Origin: Clostridium_AM sp964554365
Lineage (GTDB): Bacteria; Bacillota; Clostridia; Clostridiales; Clostridiaceae
Assembly (NCBI GenBank): GCA_964554365.1
Contig: CAZKOJ010000115.1
Span: 1 to 14,861, forward strand
Length of the DNA: 14,861 bases
Reading direction: 5' to 3'
In this document: one piece after another, positions 1 to 5,630 of the stretch
Position numbering within the stretch: the stretch's first letter is position 1
Layout: each line of letters starts with the position of its first letter
The notes under the pieces: model-generated
Databases searched by the model: none
What the model was told of the DNA's origin: nothing
The model's input: the letters and a program-made list of their open reading frames with translations, nothing else
Translations under genes and position numbers: made by a program

Positions 1-44
1 AATTTGTAAAGCAGTTTAAAGAAAGTGGATTAGCAGGAGAATAG
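1..44 (+). CDS. C-terminal tail of an upstream gene, unidentified
   Basis: An open frame enters from the left edge (first full codon at 3) and ends at TAG 42-44. It encodes only FVKQFKESGLAGE. A strong stem-loop terminator follows about 36 bases later on the same strand, which fits a real gene end. Too little protein is visible to name a family. Confidence 0.45.
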   Translation, partial: FVKQFKESGLAGE

Positions 45-80
45 TATGATTCTACATGGAAAACTTTAAAGAATATGGCA

Positions 81-115
81 TGACGTTATGGGAAATTAAG
101 CATCCCATAACGTTA
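81..115 (+). terminator. Rho-independent-type terminator of the left-edge gene
   Basis: A perfect 11-bp inverted repeat, ACGTTATGGGA (83-93) and TCCCATAACGT (103-113), surrounds a 9-base loop. A G-T and a T-A pair extend it outward, and TTATTTAATTA follows on the plus strand. The T tract is interrupted, so the terminator is moderate. The minus side has no T tract. Confidence 0.6.
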
Positions 116-159
116 TTTAATTACATGTAAAATGGTGTGAAACAAAAGCTATTAACTTG

Positions 160-193
160 TTTATCCGATGTCTAGCATCGCTAACACCCCAAC
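160..193. repeat. Partial copy of an intergenic repeat (34 bp)
   Basis: These 34 bases begin TTTATCCGATGTCTA and end CCCAAC. They match 5467-5500 with four substitutions. Only this end of the element is present here; the hairpin-rich remainder seen at 5501-5627 is absent. It lies 17 bp past the stop codon of rnz, so like the larger copy it sits at the 3' side of a minus-strand gene. Confidence 0.6.
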
Positions 194-209
194 TTCAATT
201 ATAAAACAC

Positions 210-1217
210 TTAATCCCTAAAAGCTAAGCTTTTAACAAATCTATCAGTACCTATTATTGTATTTTTAAATATGGTCTCTGCATTATTTTTATAAAATTCA
301 GGTTCAGCCATGGCAGGACTAAAATGAGTTAGCAAAAGCTTATGAACCTTTGCTTTATCCGCAAGGTGAGCTGCTTCACTAAAAGTCATATGTTTATTTT
401 TTTTTGCCTTCTCCAAATCATTATCATCCCCATAGGTACCTTCACATATAAATAAATCACTTCCAGAAATAAAATCAGGTATGGTATTAATGGGTCTTGT
501 ATCAGTAATATAGCTAATCTTTATGCCTCTTCTCTCATTGCCAAGTACCATTTTAGGTTCATATGTATTTCCCTCATAATTTAAAATTTCACCCTTTTGG
601 AGTCTATTCCATAAAATCTTAGGCACTGAATTATCAATTGCCATTTCCATATTGAACTTCGGCCTTCTCTTAATATAAAAACTATAACCTATACAAGGTG
701 ATGAATGGAAAAGCTCTAAGGTAGATATGCTTATATCCTCACTATGAAAATCCTTATCCAAGATAGTTTTGGAAACGTTTTTTATAGAATTATTATAAAT
801 TGGCACATCTTCTTCTAGAAGTTTTAGTCCACTGGCAGTAATAGAAAATCTACAAATTTCTTTAGGATTTTCTATTATATTTATATCATAAGGAAGATAA
901 GGTGCTATAACTCTGAGCCCTTTTATTATACTCTCTATACCTTCTGGACCAATTAATGTTATAGGTTCAGTTCTACCGCTATTACCAATGGTGGCAAGAA
1001 GTCCTGGCAAACCAACAATATGATCACCATGGCCATGAGTAATACATATAACATCAATAGATTTAAAACCCCAACCAAGTATTTTCATAGATACCTGTGT
1101 ACCCTCTCCACAATCTATGAGAATCTTTCTTCCCCTATAATTTATAAGAAATGAAGATAAAAATCTTTCAGGCATTGGCATTCCGCCACCACAGCCAAGT
1201 AAGGATATATCAACCAT
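210..1217 (-). CDS. rnz: Ribonuclease Z (tRNA 3'-processing endonuclease)
   Basis: This is a metallo-beta-lactamase-fold endonuclease of the RNase Z/ElaC family, which trims 3' trailers from tRNA precursors in the cytoplasm. The two-zinc motif HGHGDH is at residues 61-66, followed by GLPG. Further family features are the N-terminal LLGCGGG, IDCGEGTQ near residue 40, and late ligand regions ITDTRP and THFSPA. The product is about 335 residues, slightly longer than many bacterial homologues. I chose ATG at 1215-1217 because AAAGGA lies 9 bases upstream and the protein then begins MVDISLLGCGG, as the family does. The in-frame TTG at 1233-1235 would add six residues and has no better ribosome site. 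It stands alone, with a promoter at 1362-1390 and a gene-free 5' leader of about 140 bases. Confidence 0.93.
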   Translation of the reverse strand: MVDISLLGCGGGMPMPERFLSSFLINYRGRKILIDCGEGTQVSMKILGWGFKSIDVICITHGHGDHIVGLPGLLATIGNSGRTEPITLIGPEGIESIIKGLRVIAPYLPYDINIIENPKEICRFSITASGLKLLEEDVPIYNNSIKNVSKTILDKDFHSEDISISTLELFHSSPCIGYSFYIKRRPKFNMEMAIDNSVPKILWNRLQKGEILNYEGNTYEPKMVLGNERRGIKISYITDTRPINTIPDFISGSDLFICEGTYGDDNDLEKAKKNKHMTFSEAAHLADKAKVHKLLLTHFSPAMAEPEFYKNNAETIFKNTIIGTDRFVKSLAFRD

Positions 1218-1302
1218 GTGGATCATTCCTTTCAATCATGTTCTGCTAATAGTTCTTTGCATTTTTCTTTTAATATATACTTTATTTTATAATCTTCTGG
1301 CT

Positions 1303-1324
1303 ACTTCACCACTTTAGGTGAAGT
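1303..1324. other. Short perfect hairpin in the rnz leader
   Basis: ACTTCACC (1303-1310) and GGTGAAGT (1317-1324) form an 8-bp stem with a 6-base loop, inside the 5' untranslated leader predicted for rnz. On the minus strand it has no T tract. On the plus strand TTTTTT comes about 10 bases later. It could be a leader structure or a weak plus-strand terminator. Function is unknown. Confidence 0.35.
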
Positions 1325-1361
1325 TAGTTAATTTTTTAGTAAATTGGTATATACTTTATAT

Positions 1362-1390
1362 ATCATAGATTATTTTTATTAAAATTTCAA
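1362..1390 (-). promoter_or_regulatory. Promoter of rnz
   Basis: On the minus strand TTGAAA (1385-1390) is separated by 17 bases from TATGAT (1362-1367). This is a good housekeeping-sigma match. It is the nearest good match upstream of rnz and is back to back with a plus-strand promoter. Confidence 0.55.
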
Positions 1391-1392
1391 TG

Positions 1393-1421
1393 TTGACTAT
1401 AAACATTTGGAGTAGTATTCT
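1393..1421 (+). promoter_or_regulatory. Plus-strand promoter, divergent from rnz
   Basis: TTGACT (1393-1398), a 17-base spacer, then TATTCT (1416-1421). The -35 is close to consensus and the -10 is weaker. A transcript from here would run through the ATAATTAT repeat and the small ORF at 1537-1704, and would stop at the hairpin at 1744-1796. Confidence 0.45.
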
Positions 1422-1427
1422 ACTATC

Positions 1428-1475
1428 ATAATTATATAATTATATAATTATATAATTATATAATTATATAATTAT
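1428..1475. repeat. Tandem repeat, six perfect copies of ATAATTAT
   Basis: Six uninterrupted 8-bp units. Each unit is its own reverse complement, so any even number of units can form a hairpin. The array starts 6 bases past the -10 of the plus-strand promoter, so it would lie at or just after the transcription start. Copy number may vary between strains through slippage. Confidence 0.9.
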
Positions 1476-1536
1476 TTAATTAAACTGTTGTTAATATTTA
1501 TAATGAAGGTTAAAAAATGATTTATAGGTTAAATTC

Positions 1537-1704
1537 ATGGATGAAGAAGGTGAATTTCAATTTAAGGATTTTCCAACCAAGCAACAAATGAATCTTTTTA
1601 TTGAGAAAAACAATTTAAAAGGTAGTTGGCATCAGTCCGAGCAACTATCTATGATTTCTTCAAAAAATGAAGACGATTTCAATAAAGGAAAAAATGTTCT
1701 TTAA
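1537..1704 (+). CDS. Small hypothetical protein (55 aa)
   Basis: This short ORF starts MDEEGEFQFKDFPTK and ends NKGKNVL. It is acidic in the N-terminal part and has no membrane segment. It looks coding: a divergent promoter lies upstream, a strong terminator starts 40 bases after the stop, and the amino acid mix is that of a soluble protein. The ribosome site is poor (ATAGG, about 9 bases from ATG), and a stop codon lies just upstream in frame. An overlapping frame with a better site (GAAGG, then ATG 1517) gives only 24 residues, so the locus may carry a frameshift and be a remnant. I do not recognise the family. Confidence 0.4.
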   Translation: MDEEGEFQFKDFPTKQQMNLFIEKNNLKGSWHQSEQLSMISSKNEDDFNKGKNVL

Positions 1705-1743
1705 TATTGAAGTAAAAGCAAAGATTTTCTTTTTATTTTAAAT

Positions 1744-1796
1744 AAAAGAGGAAATTTGAATTTTAGCTAATATAAGCAACTCAAATTTCCTCTTTT
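1744..1796. terminator. Strong bidirectional terminator
   Basis: A perfect 16-bp inverted repeat, AAAAGAGGAAATTTGA (1744-1759) and its complement (1781-1796). T-rich sequence lies on both exits: TTTTGTTATTTTC on the plus side, TTTTATTTAAAATA on the minus side. It closes the small plus-strand unit and the TVP38-rhodanese operon. The minus-strand gene ends at 1813, not at the TGA at 1939. The terminator therefore sits 17 bases behind the proposed read-through stop, which fits that longer reading. Confidence 0.8.
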
Positions 1797-1812
1797 GTTA
1801 TTTTCTAAAAAC

Positions 1813-2772
1813 TTATTTTGCCATAGGCATTTTTGCGTCTCCGCCCCACTCATAAATTGAGCCTTCATAGTTTCTTACTTTTTCAAAGCCAACTGCTTTG
1901 AGGATCATGGATGCATATCCAGATCTTATACCCATTGTTCAGTAAACCACAAAGTCATCTTCTGGTCTAACACCTATAGAAGCCATTATTTTCTTTATTT
2001 CCTCTGGAGATTTTGGAGTACCATTTTTATTTAAAAGGTCTGTCCATACCATATTTACAGCTCCTTGTATGTGTCCTCCTCTTGGTTCTCCAGCTTTTTG
2101 TGATCCGCTGAACTCAGACTTTGTTCTTACGTCCACAATAACCTTTTTTCCAAGATTTTCATAAACATAATCCTTGCTTGCGGAATTACTTTGGTTATAA
2201 TCCTTTAACACAACTCCAGAAGCTGGTGTGGATTTTACAGCCTCATTATTTACTGCATAACCTAGCTCTTTCCAATATGTAAGACCACCAATCATAATTT
2301 TAACATTATCTAATCCAGCCATTTTTAATTGCCAAACTGCTCTGCCATCAGCTCCAGGGCCCTTAAATACATCAGAATAAAATACTATAGTTTTTTTGTT
2401 GTCAATTCCAAAACCTTCTAATGTTTTCTTTAAGTCCTCTTTCTTTTTAATGGTTCCCCAACCTGGATCTCCTGGTTTACCAACTTTATCTGAGAATGCA
2501 TGTAAACCAATGCTTACTGCTCCTTTTATATGCTCTTTTGCATAAATATCAGGTTTATTACAATCTAAAAGAACTAAATCTTTGCTGTCTAAAAGCTTGT
2601 TTACTTCTTGAGGTGTTATCAAAAAGTCGTTGTTTTTGTAAACTTTTAAGTCAACTTCTTTTGACTGCTGTGGTGCTTTAGTTTCTTCTTTTTTAGAACA
2701 TCCTGATAAACTTAACATAAAAATTAAGGCTATAAATAAAATAGAAAATCTTTTAGGAAACTGTTTACTCAC
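1813..2772 (-). CDS. Two-domain rhodanese lipoprotein with predicted selenocysteine at the catalytic site
   Basis: A lipoprotein signal (hydrophobic stretch, lipobox LSGC, Cys25) precedes two rhodanese domains, roughly residues 50-175 and 195-319. The protein is thus anchored outside the cell membrane. Domain 1 has no active-site cysteine: the loop reads FYSDVFKGPG. Domain 2 runs to DDFVVY, then TGA (1939-1941), then TMGIRSGYAS and a normal rhodanese end (EGSIYEWGGD) to TAA at 1813-1815. In rhodaneses the loop is CxxGxR, so TGA replaces exactly the catalytic cysteine and the loop reads U-TMGIR. The whole protein would be 319 aa, with Sec at 278. The start is GTG with GGGAGGAAG six bases upstream; it overlaps the TVP38 gene by 8 bp. 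The expected activity is sulfur, persulfide or selenium transfer. The alternative is a nonsense-mutated pseudogene, or a truncated 277-aa product. Confidence 0.75.
1903..1925 (-). promoter_or_regulatory. Candidate SECIS-like hairpin just after the in-frame TGA
   Basis: Thirteen bases after the TGA the mRNA can fold GAUC-UGGAU, tetraloop AUGC, AUCCA-U-GAUC: nine pairs with one bulged U on the 3' side. The position suits a bacterial SECIS, which lies directly behind the UGA. The small AUGC loop lacks the G expected in its first two positions. A second fold, pairing AUGGGU (seven to twelve bases from the start of the UGA) with AUCCAU, leaves a loop starting AG. Neither is decisive by eye. Confidence 0.35.
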
Positions 2773-3478
2773 TTTTTTCTTCCTCCCTTACTTTTAGTTT
2801 GTTTTTGTCACTCCATATTTGCTTAAATAATGCTATTAGTGCTGTTAGCGCAAATAACATTAATAACCCAACAACAAAAGTTTTTGCTGTACCTGTTAAC
2901 ATACCGCCTATGTAAGAATAAATAATTGTTGCAGGAAGTTGTCCAATTCCTGTTGCTATAAAAAACTCTACAAAACCCATAGAAGTTAATCCTGCAGCAT
3001 AGCTCACTATATCAAATGATATAAATGGTAAAAGTCTAGCTATTAAAATTGCAAACTTTCCATACTTTTTAAAGAAATTATCTATCTTTTTTAATGCAGT
3101 TTTTGATGTAAGTTTCTCAACAGCGTTTCTTCCTAGTAACCTAGCAATATAAAAACATAATGCAGCACCTGCCATTGCACTTGACCATGATAAAATTGCA
3201 CCTTTAACCCAACCAAATATACCAGCATTAGCAAATGTAATTATAAATGCTGGCAGTGGAGCTACCACTGATTGAAGTAACATTAATAAAAATGATACTA
3301 CTGGTGCCCAAATACCAAAGCTTAATATATATTCTCTTGCCAAGTCAATATCTACATTTTGCAAAATAAATACTGCTTGATTTACATTAACCTTAATTGG
3401 ATTAATAAAAAAATATAGACAAAATACTACAATAACTAATGCTAGCTTGCCTTTGGCACTCTTTAATATCTTACTAAT
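2765..3478 (-). CDS. TVP38/TMEM64 (DedA-like) membrane protein, probable AUU start
   Basis: This is a polytopic membrane protein of the TVP38/TMEM64 (SNARE-associated) family. Hallmarks are FGIWAPVVSFLLMLLQSVVAPLP near the front, the FxxARLLPF segment (ARLLPFISFDIVSYAAG), and several hydrophobic helices after it. A start at TTG 3362-3364 gives 199 residues but lacks the expected first helix and any ribosome site. The frame stays open upstream and encodes a basic stretch (KILKSAKGK) and a hydrophobic helix (LALVIVVFCLYFFI). The only well-placed start there is ATT at 3476-3478, six bases behind AAAGAGGG, giving 237 residues. No ATG, GTG or other TTG is in frame back to the preceding stop. It is cotranscribed with the downstream rhodanese. 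Substrate unknown. Confidence 0.8.
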   Translation of the reverse strand: MSKILKSAKGKLALVIVVFCLYFFINPIKVNVNQAVFILQNVDIDLAREYILSFGIWAPVVSFLLMLLQSVVAPLPAFIITFANAGIFGWVKGAILSWSSAMAGAALCFYIARLLGRNAVEKLTSKTALKKIDNFFKKYGKFAILIARLLPFISFDIVSYAAGLTSMGFVEFFIATGIGQLPATIIYSYIGGMLTGTAKTFVVGLLMLFALTALIALFKQIWSDKNKLKVREEEKSE

Positions 3479-3564
3479 AGCAATCCCTCTTTTCTTTACA
3501 TATATTAATTCTCAACAATATCTTTATTATTAGTAATCATATTTATGTTTATCTTCTAAGAGTT

Positions 3565-3593
3565 ATTTTATTTTGTTATACACCATAAGTCAA
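3565..3593 (-). promoter_or_regulatory. Promoter of the TVP38-rhodanese operon
   Basis: On the minus strand TTGACT (3588-3593), a 17-base spacer, and TAAAAT (3565-3570). It lies about 85 bases before the proposed ATT start. No clear operator palindrome overlaps it. Confidence 0.55.
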
Positions 3594-3594
3594 A

Positions 3595-3789
3595 TTATAA
3601 TATTTTATAATAGATTTGCCACCTATAAAATTTACTTATATATGAACGTGATGACTATATTTTTTTCTTATAGATAGTATTAAAAAACTCATTATTCTAT
3701 TATAAAATTATCCTTTCATTTCCCTGCATATAAAGTGTAGATTGTGCTAAAAATCAAAAATACCGATAAATGTACTATCTTACAAAATC
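3595..3789. other. Gene-free stretch
   Basis: AT-rich DNA between the TVP38 promoter and the hairpin at 3790. I see no open frame with a ribosome site and no strong stem-loop here. Confidence 0.5.
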
Positions 3790-3830
3790 AAACGAGTATA
3801 CCCCACTTTAATAATGAGATATACTCGTTT
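3790..3830. terminator. Stem-loop behind the ArsP permease, probable terminator
   Basis: A perfect 11-bp inverted repeat, AAACGAGTATA (3790-3800) and TATACTCGTTT (3820-3830), with a 19-base loop. On the minus strand the exit is CGTTTGATTTTG, a moderate T tract; on the plus strand it is CGTTTAATTTTATTT. It is the first strong hairpin after the permease stop, 165 bases downstream. Confidence 0.5.
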
Positions 3831-3994
3831 AATTTTATTTAATTGTTAAATTTCATCTGTTTTCCTATTATTTCATGCCATGAATCAAATACTTTTCTTA
3901 TTCCCCACTCCCCAATTGATTATTTTTCCCAATCACAACAATCATAATATATAGCTTAATTTTCTAAAAGTAGTTTTGTTAAACATCGGATAAA

Positions 3995-4963
3995 TCATGC
4001 TATTATATAATTAAATAAATAACCTGTAAATACTATTCCTAATCCAACAATTGTTATAAATATGGCAAGAAGTTTAGGTTTTAATACTCTTCTTAAAAGA
4101 ATCATTTCTGGTATACTTAATGCAGTAACAGCCATCATAAATGAAAGTGATGTACCCATAGCAACTCCTGCTCTTGTAAGTTCGCTAACAAGTGGAATTA
4201 CTCCAGCAGCATTTGAATAAAGAGGTATTCCTATTGCTACTGCCACAAATACTGCAAATGGATTATCTTTACCAGCATATTCTGCTAACGCTCCTGCCGG
4301 AATCCAACCATGCATTACTCCACCTATTGCAATACCTATTACTACATATATCCATATTTTCTTAATCAAATCTCTTGTGAAATTCCAGGAATCTATTAGT
4401 CTTTCTTTCATTGTTGGGTCTGGTAAATCTATGTCAGCTTTAATATTCATTTCATAAACATAACCCTCAACGTACTTTTCAAGTTTTAATTTACCAAGAA
4501 TTATTCCACTTACTATTGCTATAATTTCACCTGATACTACATATATAAGAGCAATTTTCCATCCAAATAACCCATATAATAATCCTATTGCAACTTCATT
4601 TACCATTGGAGCTGCAATTAAATATGAAAAAGTTACTCCAAGAGGCACTCCTGCTTCTACGAAACCTATAAAAAGTGGAACTGCTGAACAAGAACAAAAT
4701 GGTGTTACAATTCCAAGTAGTGCTGCAAGAATATGTCCTACGAAAACACTTCCTTTATTTTTAGCAAGTATTTTCCTTGTTTTTTCAGGTGGAAAATAAC
4801 TTCTTATAAAGGTTATTGCATAAATTATAATTAATAACAGTATAACTATCTTTATAGTATCAAATACGAAAAAGTTTAAAGCACTTCCAAGTTTACTATC
4901 TTTAGCAATTCCAAATATATTATAAATGAGCCAATCAGCAAATACCTGTACTGGTGCAAACAT
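3995..4963 (-). CDS. arsP: ArsP/DUF318-family permease (organoarsenical efflux type)
   Basis: A 322-residue membrane protein with about eight hydrophobic segments in two halves separated by a charged cytoplasmic loop (about residues 165-205). The family marker TPFCSCSAVPLF places cysteines at 90 and 92; a second family region reads GIPLYSNAAGVIPLV. ArsP proteins of this family export trivalent methylated and aromatic arsenicals; other members have unknown substrates, so the substrate is inferred. The start ATG has AAAGGAGTG at good spacing. It follows the CXXC mini-thioredoxin by about 120 bp, a pairing common for these permeases, and has its own promoter-like region with the shared TATATTAGCATTT motif. 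A decayed copy of its last 117 bases lies at 11903-12018. The symbol reflects family, not proven function. Confidence 0.85.
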   Translation of the reverse strand: MFAPVQVFADWLIYNIFGIAKDSKLGSALNFFVFDTIKIVILLLIIIYAITFIRSYFPPEKTRKILAKNKGSVFVGHILAALLGIVTPFCSCSAVPLFIGFVEAGVPLGVTFSYLIAAPMVNEVAIGLLYGLFGWKIALIYVVSGEIIAIVSGIILGKLKLEKYVEGYVYEMNIKADIDLPDPTMKERLIDSWNFTRDLIKKIWIYVVIGIAIGGVMHGWIPAGALAEYAGKDNPFAVFVAVAIGIPLYSNAAGVIPLVSELTRAGVAMGTSLSFMMAVTALSIPEMILLRRVLKPKLLAIFITIVGLGIVFTGYLFNYIIA

Positions 4964-5025
4964 AAAATCACTCCTTTTTAAATTATTTATTTAATTTAGT
5001 ATTGAAAGTATATGTAATTTCATCC

Positions 5026-5068
5026 TAATAATATAATTATATTATTAAATGCTAATATATAATCTGAA
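5026..5068 (-). promoter_or_regulatory. Promoter-operator region of the permease gene
   Basis: On the minus strand, TTCAGA (5063-5068) and AATAAT (5041-5046) flank a 16-base spacer that contains TATATTAGCATTT (5047-5059). The identical 13-mer fills the spacer of the next promoter upstream (5353-5381). A perfect 22-bp AT-only palindrome overlaps the -10 at 5026-5047. The spacer motif looks like a regulator site; which protein binds is unknown. Confidence 0.45.
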
Positions 5069-5084
5069 GAAATAGGACTTACGC

Positions 5085-5324
5085 CTACTTCTCATCCTGA
5101 ATAAATTTTACTATTTCATCTACTGGTGAAACTTTTCCATACATTTTAACTTTTTCGTTTATTACAATTGCGGGAGTTCTCATAACTCCATATGCCATAA
5201 TGTCTTTAATATCTTCAACCTTTACTATCTCTGCATCAACCTTGGCCCTCTCCACTGCTTCCTTTGCATTTGTTTTAAGTTTTTTACAGTTAGAACATCC
5301 TGAACCTAAAATTTTAATTATCAT
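5085..5324 (-). CDS. Mini-thioredoxin (redox-active disulfide protein 2 family)
   Basis: A 79-residue thioredoxin-fold protein starting MIIKILGSGCSNCKKL, with redox cysteines at 10 and 13 (CSNC), and the cis-proline region RTPAIVINEK later. It is about the usual length for this small cytosolic family. Start ATG has AAAGGGGG six bases upstream, and the promoter at 5353-5381 is close to perfect. It is transcribed toward the ArsP-type permease. In many bacteria such proteins accompany DUF318 permeases; a role in delivering thiol-bound metalloid or reducing the permease or its substrate is inferred. The rhodanese-fusion gene upstream is separated from it by a repeat, so it is a distinct unit. Confidence 0.88.
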   Translation of the reverse strand: MIIKILGSGCSNCKKLKTNAKEAVERAKVDAEIVKVEDIKDIMAYGVMRTPAIVINEKVKMYGKVSPVDEIVKFIQDEK

Positions 5325-5352
5325 AATTATCCCCCTTTTTTTGTTTAATTAT

Positions 5353-5381
5353 ATTATAAAATGCTAATATACAAATGTCAA
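5353..5381 (-). promoter_or_regulatory. Near-perfect promoter of the mini-thioredoxin gene, with operator-like spacer
   Basis: On the minus strand TTGACA (5376-5381), a 17-base spacer, and TATAAT (5353-5358): full consensus at both hexamers. The spacer includes TATATTAGCATTT at 5359-5371, shared with the permease promoter. A full-consensus promoter with a conserved spacer motif suggests strong repression that is lifted by an inducer. Confidence 0.75.
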
Positions 5382-5405
5382 TATATTCATTTATTATTAT
5401 AATTT

Positions 5406-5442
5406 GAATGCATACAATGATATATTAGCATTGTATGCATTC
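5406..5442. other. Perfect 14-bp inverted repeat between transcription units
   Basis: GAATGCATACAATG (5406-5419) and its complement (5429-5442) frame a 9-base loop. Neither strand is followed by a T run, so it is a poor intrinsic terminator. The plus strand across loop and right arm reads TATATTAGCATT (5421-5432), matching the spacer motif of the two promoters below in inverse orientation. It could be a regulator site, an RNA stem, or both. Confidence 0.6.
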
Positions 5443-5466
5443 CACTAATTATTATTTAACTTATGC

Positions 5467-5630
5467 TTTATCCGATGTCTACCACCGCTAATATCCCAAC
5501 ACACTCTGTGAAAGCGACTATCACCAAATCATAGATTTGGGGTATCTGCTTTTCTATAATTTGGGGATAAGCGGTGCTACGGTCCTGGATAACGGTTTCT
5601 AAGCTTCATATGGGGTCCAAAACCCCACCT
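5467..5630. repeat. Hairpin-rich intergenic repeat element
   Basis: About 165 bp, visibly more GC-rich than its surroundings. Outer parts are imperfect inverted repeats: TTTATCC...CACCGCT...ATCCCAA on the left, and TTGGGGATAAGCGGTG...GGATAAC on the right. Inside are CCAAATC-ATA-GATTTGG (5524-5540) and, at the right end, TGGGGT-CCAAA-ACCCCA (5611-5627). The left 34 bp recur at 160-193. It overlaps the 3' end of the CoA-disulfide reductase gene and contributes its last codons and stop. There is no coding capacity, so it resembles a MITE or REP-type palindromic repeat. Exact ends are uncertain. Confidence 0.6.

Noticed and set aside
1428..1475. CRISPR-like array
   Set aside because: Units are 8 bp, contiguous, without spacers: a simple tandem repeat.
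1939..2772. Rhodanese as a 277-residue protein ending at TGA 1939
   Set aside because: It would end one residue before the active site and lose the whole catalytic loop, while the next 41 codons are clearly rhodanese and lead to a terminator.
1942..2772. Simple pseudogene explanation for the TGA
   Set aside because: No frameshift or second stop is seen, the signal peptide, coupling and terminator are intact, and the TGA falls on the catalytic codon. Not fully excluded without strain comparison.
5406..5442. Hairpin as the terminator of the arsR operon
   Set aside because: A perfect stem but no T tract on the minus strand; its sequence matches a promoter motif, so a regulatory reading is at least as likely.
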